Source: an uncultured Eubacteriales bacterium (lineage in GTDB: Bacteria > Bacillota > Clostridia > Christensenellales > QALW01). From it: 41,629 nucleotides of DNA. Of this stretch, positions 40,559 through 41,629 are shown piece after piece. Within the stretch, counting starts at the first letter, position 1, and each line of letters opens with the position of its first letter. The notes under the pieces were generated by a model that saw nothing but the letters and a program-made list of their open reading frames with translations, was not told where the DNA came from and made no database searches. A program made the translations under genes and the position numbers. The DNA is taken from contig URIR01000015.1 of NCBI GenBank assembly GCA_900547955.1, forward strand, positions 1 to 41,629. Direction: 5' to 3'.

Positions 40559-41524
40559 ATGGAAGTAAAGAGAATAGGCGTGCTTACAAGCGGCGGGGAC
40601 GCGCCCGGCATGAATGCTTGCATACGCGCGGTTGTGCGTACGGCGATATATCACGGCTTGACTGTGTCGGGTATAGAGCGCGGATATTGGGGTTTACTGG
40701 AAAATAAAATGCATGAAATGGATTTGCGCGGCGTAGGCGATATAATTAATCGCGGCGGTACCATTTTAAAAACAGCGCGCTGCCTTGAATTTAAGACCAA
40801 GGAGGGGCAGGCGATAGCTCTTGAGCATCTTAAGGAAAATAAGATTGACGGTTTGGTAGTAATAGGCGGAGACGGCTCCTTTGCCGGCGCTCAGGTGCTG
40901 ACGGATTACGGCATACCAGCTATAGGTATTCCGGGAACTATAGACAACGATTTGGCTTATACTGATTATACGCTGGGTTTTGATACTGCGCTTAATACGG
41001 TTTTGGACGCTATAAGGAAGATAAGAGATACCATGACCAGCCATGACAGAGTAAGCGTAGTGGAGGTAATGGGAAATAAATGCGGTGATTTGGCGCTCTA
41101 TTCGGGCCTGAACGGCGGGGCTGAATGTATTCTTATTCCTGAAAAGGAATGGGATATAGAGCATGTATGCGCTATGCTGCTTAGAGGAAAGGAAAAAGGC
41201 AAGATGGCCAGCATTATTCTGCTGGCTGAGGGCGCGGGGGATGGCAATGAATTAAGCCGGGTTATAGAAGCGCGTACCGGCATGCAGGCGCGGGCGACTG
41301 TCCTGGGGCATATTCAGCGCGGAGGTTCGCCCAGCGCGCGGGATACTCAGCTGGCAAGCATGTTTGGATTTTATGCCGTTAATCTGTTGGTTAAAGGCGT
41401 GGGCGGCCGGGTAGTAGGTATTAAGGACGACCAGATTTTCGATATGGAAATACATGACGCGCTTAAGCTGGAAAAGACGGTTAATGAAAGCATGTACAAT
41501 CTTGCAAACGTGCTGGCTATATAA
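40559..41524 (+). CDS. pfkA: ATP-dependent 6-phosphofructokinase
   Basis: A 321-aa enzyme that phosphorylates fructose-6-phosphate, the committed step of glycolysis. The ATP loop is TSGGDAPGMNA (GGD at 12-14). GGDGSFAGA has Gly at the position that marks ATP use and not pyrophosphate use. The catalytic Asp is in PGTIDNDL (D129). Substrate-binding HDRVSVVEVMG and HIQRGGSPSARD are intact, and the length is typical. I choose ATG 40559, because GCGAGG lies six bases upstream. ATG 40553 directly abuts that site. Pyruvate kinase, a frequent neighbour, is not seen before the window ends. Confidence 0.97.
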   Translation: MEVKRIGVLTSGGDAPGMNACIRAVVRTAIYHGLTVSGIERGYWGLLENKMHEMDLRGVGDIINRGGTILKTARCLEFKTKEGQAIALEHLKENKIDGLVVIGGDGSFAGAQVLTDYGIPAIGIPGTIDNDLAYTDYTLGFDTALNTVLDAIRKIRDTMTSHDRVSVVEVMGNKCGDLALYSGLNGGAECILIPEKEWDIEHVCAMLLRGKEKGKMASIILLAEGAGDGNELSRVIEARTGMQARATVLGHIQRGGSPSARDTQLASMFGFYAVNLLVKGVGGRVVGIKDDQIFDMEIHDALKLEKTVNESMYNLANVLAI

Positions 41525-41560
41525 ATATTAGCGCAAAAGAGCTGATACTTAAATAAGACA

Positions 41561-41629
41561 TACCCTCATTTTATAAGGAACTGCACGCCTCAAAACGGGA
41601 TAATTTCTTCATTTTCTGCGTTATACTCA
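41561..41629. mobile_element. MITE-like element, family B, cut by the window edge
   Basis: TA followed by CCCTCATTTTATAAGGAACT begins 36 bases after the pfkA stop. The next 47 bases follow the right end of the element at 19482-19759 read in reverse (CACGCCTCAAAACGGGATAA, then TTCTTCATTTTCTGCGTT). The rest lies outside the window. Confidence 0.8.

Overview
The window looks like a chromosomal segment of a strictly anaerobic, low-to-mid GC Gram-positive bacterium of the Clostridia type. The evidence is the gene set: HPr kinase, RapZ, WhiA, a CggR-like regulator, long-form HPF, a sortase-anchored surface protein, class III (oxygen-sensitive) ribonucleotide reductase and the [FeFe]-hydrogenase maturases. 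Strong AGGAGG-type ribosome binding sites and near-consensus TTGACA/TATAAT promoters agree. There is no rRNA, so I do not name a genus.

Layout. (1) Positions 1-3500 are AT-rich accessory DNA ending at a tRNA-Arg gene. They hold a deleted ABC exporter gene, a short orphan gene tail, a putative nucleotidyltransferase and a HEPN-domain protein. (2) 3600-6900: a stand-alone AAA/ABC-type ATPase, a 143-bp nested palindrome and a heavy-metal P1B ATPase behind a consensus promoter with a CsoR-like operator. (3) 6979-12520, minus strand: a radical SAM protein of the spore-photoproduct-lyase-like type, a broken MarR gene, and the operon TM1266-like regulator - hydE - hydG - hydF, with its own consensus promoter and a possible transcription attenuator. 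(4) 12530-16600: a MITE-like element, a Crp/Fnr-family regulator and, divergently, nrdD-nrdG. One palindrome overlaps both promoters of this divergent pair. (5) 16600-19400: a promoter, a tiny ORF made largely of eleven CATA repeats, strong hairpins, a second copy of the MITE-like element, a surface-protein gene put out of frame at a poly-A tract, and tRNA-Gly. (6) 19480-27640: another MITE-like element, a PflX-like radical SAM protein, a CggR-like regulator, the glycolytic genes pgk-tpiA-gpmI, hpf and a CCA-adding-type enzyme. (7) 27930-41524: a GH38 alpha-mannosidase, then hprK, a ROK glucokinase, a second nested palindrome, an orphan solute-binding-like protein, murB-rapZ-whiA-dnaE and pfkA. 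A partial MITE-like element runs off the right edge.

How the genes fit together. The metabolic theme is anaerobic sugar fermentation. Glucokinase, PfkA, TpiA, Pgk and GpmI supply glycolysis, and HPr kinase and the CggR-like protein sense its flux. The hydrogenase maturases build the H-cluster for disposal of reductant as H2, and NrdD/NrdG make deoxynucleotides without oxygen. Three radical SAM proteins (HydE, HydG, NrdG) work on glycyl-radical or metallocluster assembly, and two more have no assigned substrate.

The most unusual content is non-coding. There are two related families of TA-flanked, two-hairpin elements, one with clear compensatory base changes between its copies. There are two palindromes with a long outer stem that encloses three hairpins. 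There is also a possible antiterminator/terminator switch in the hyd leader, and a CATA-repeat leader ORF upstream of a frameshifted surface-protein gene.
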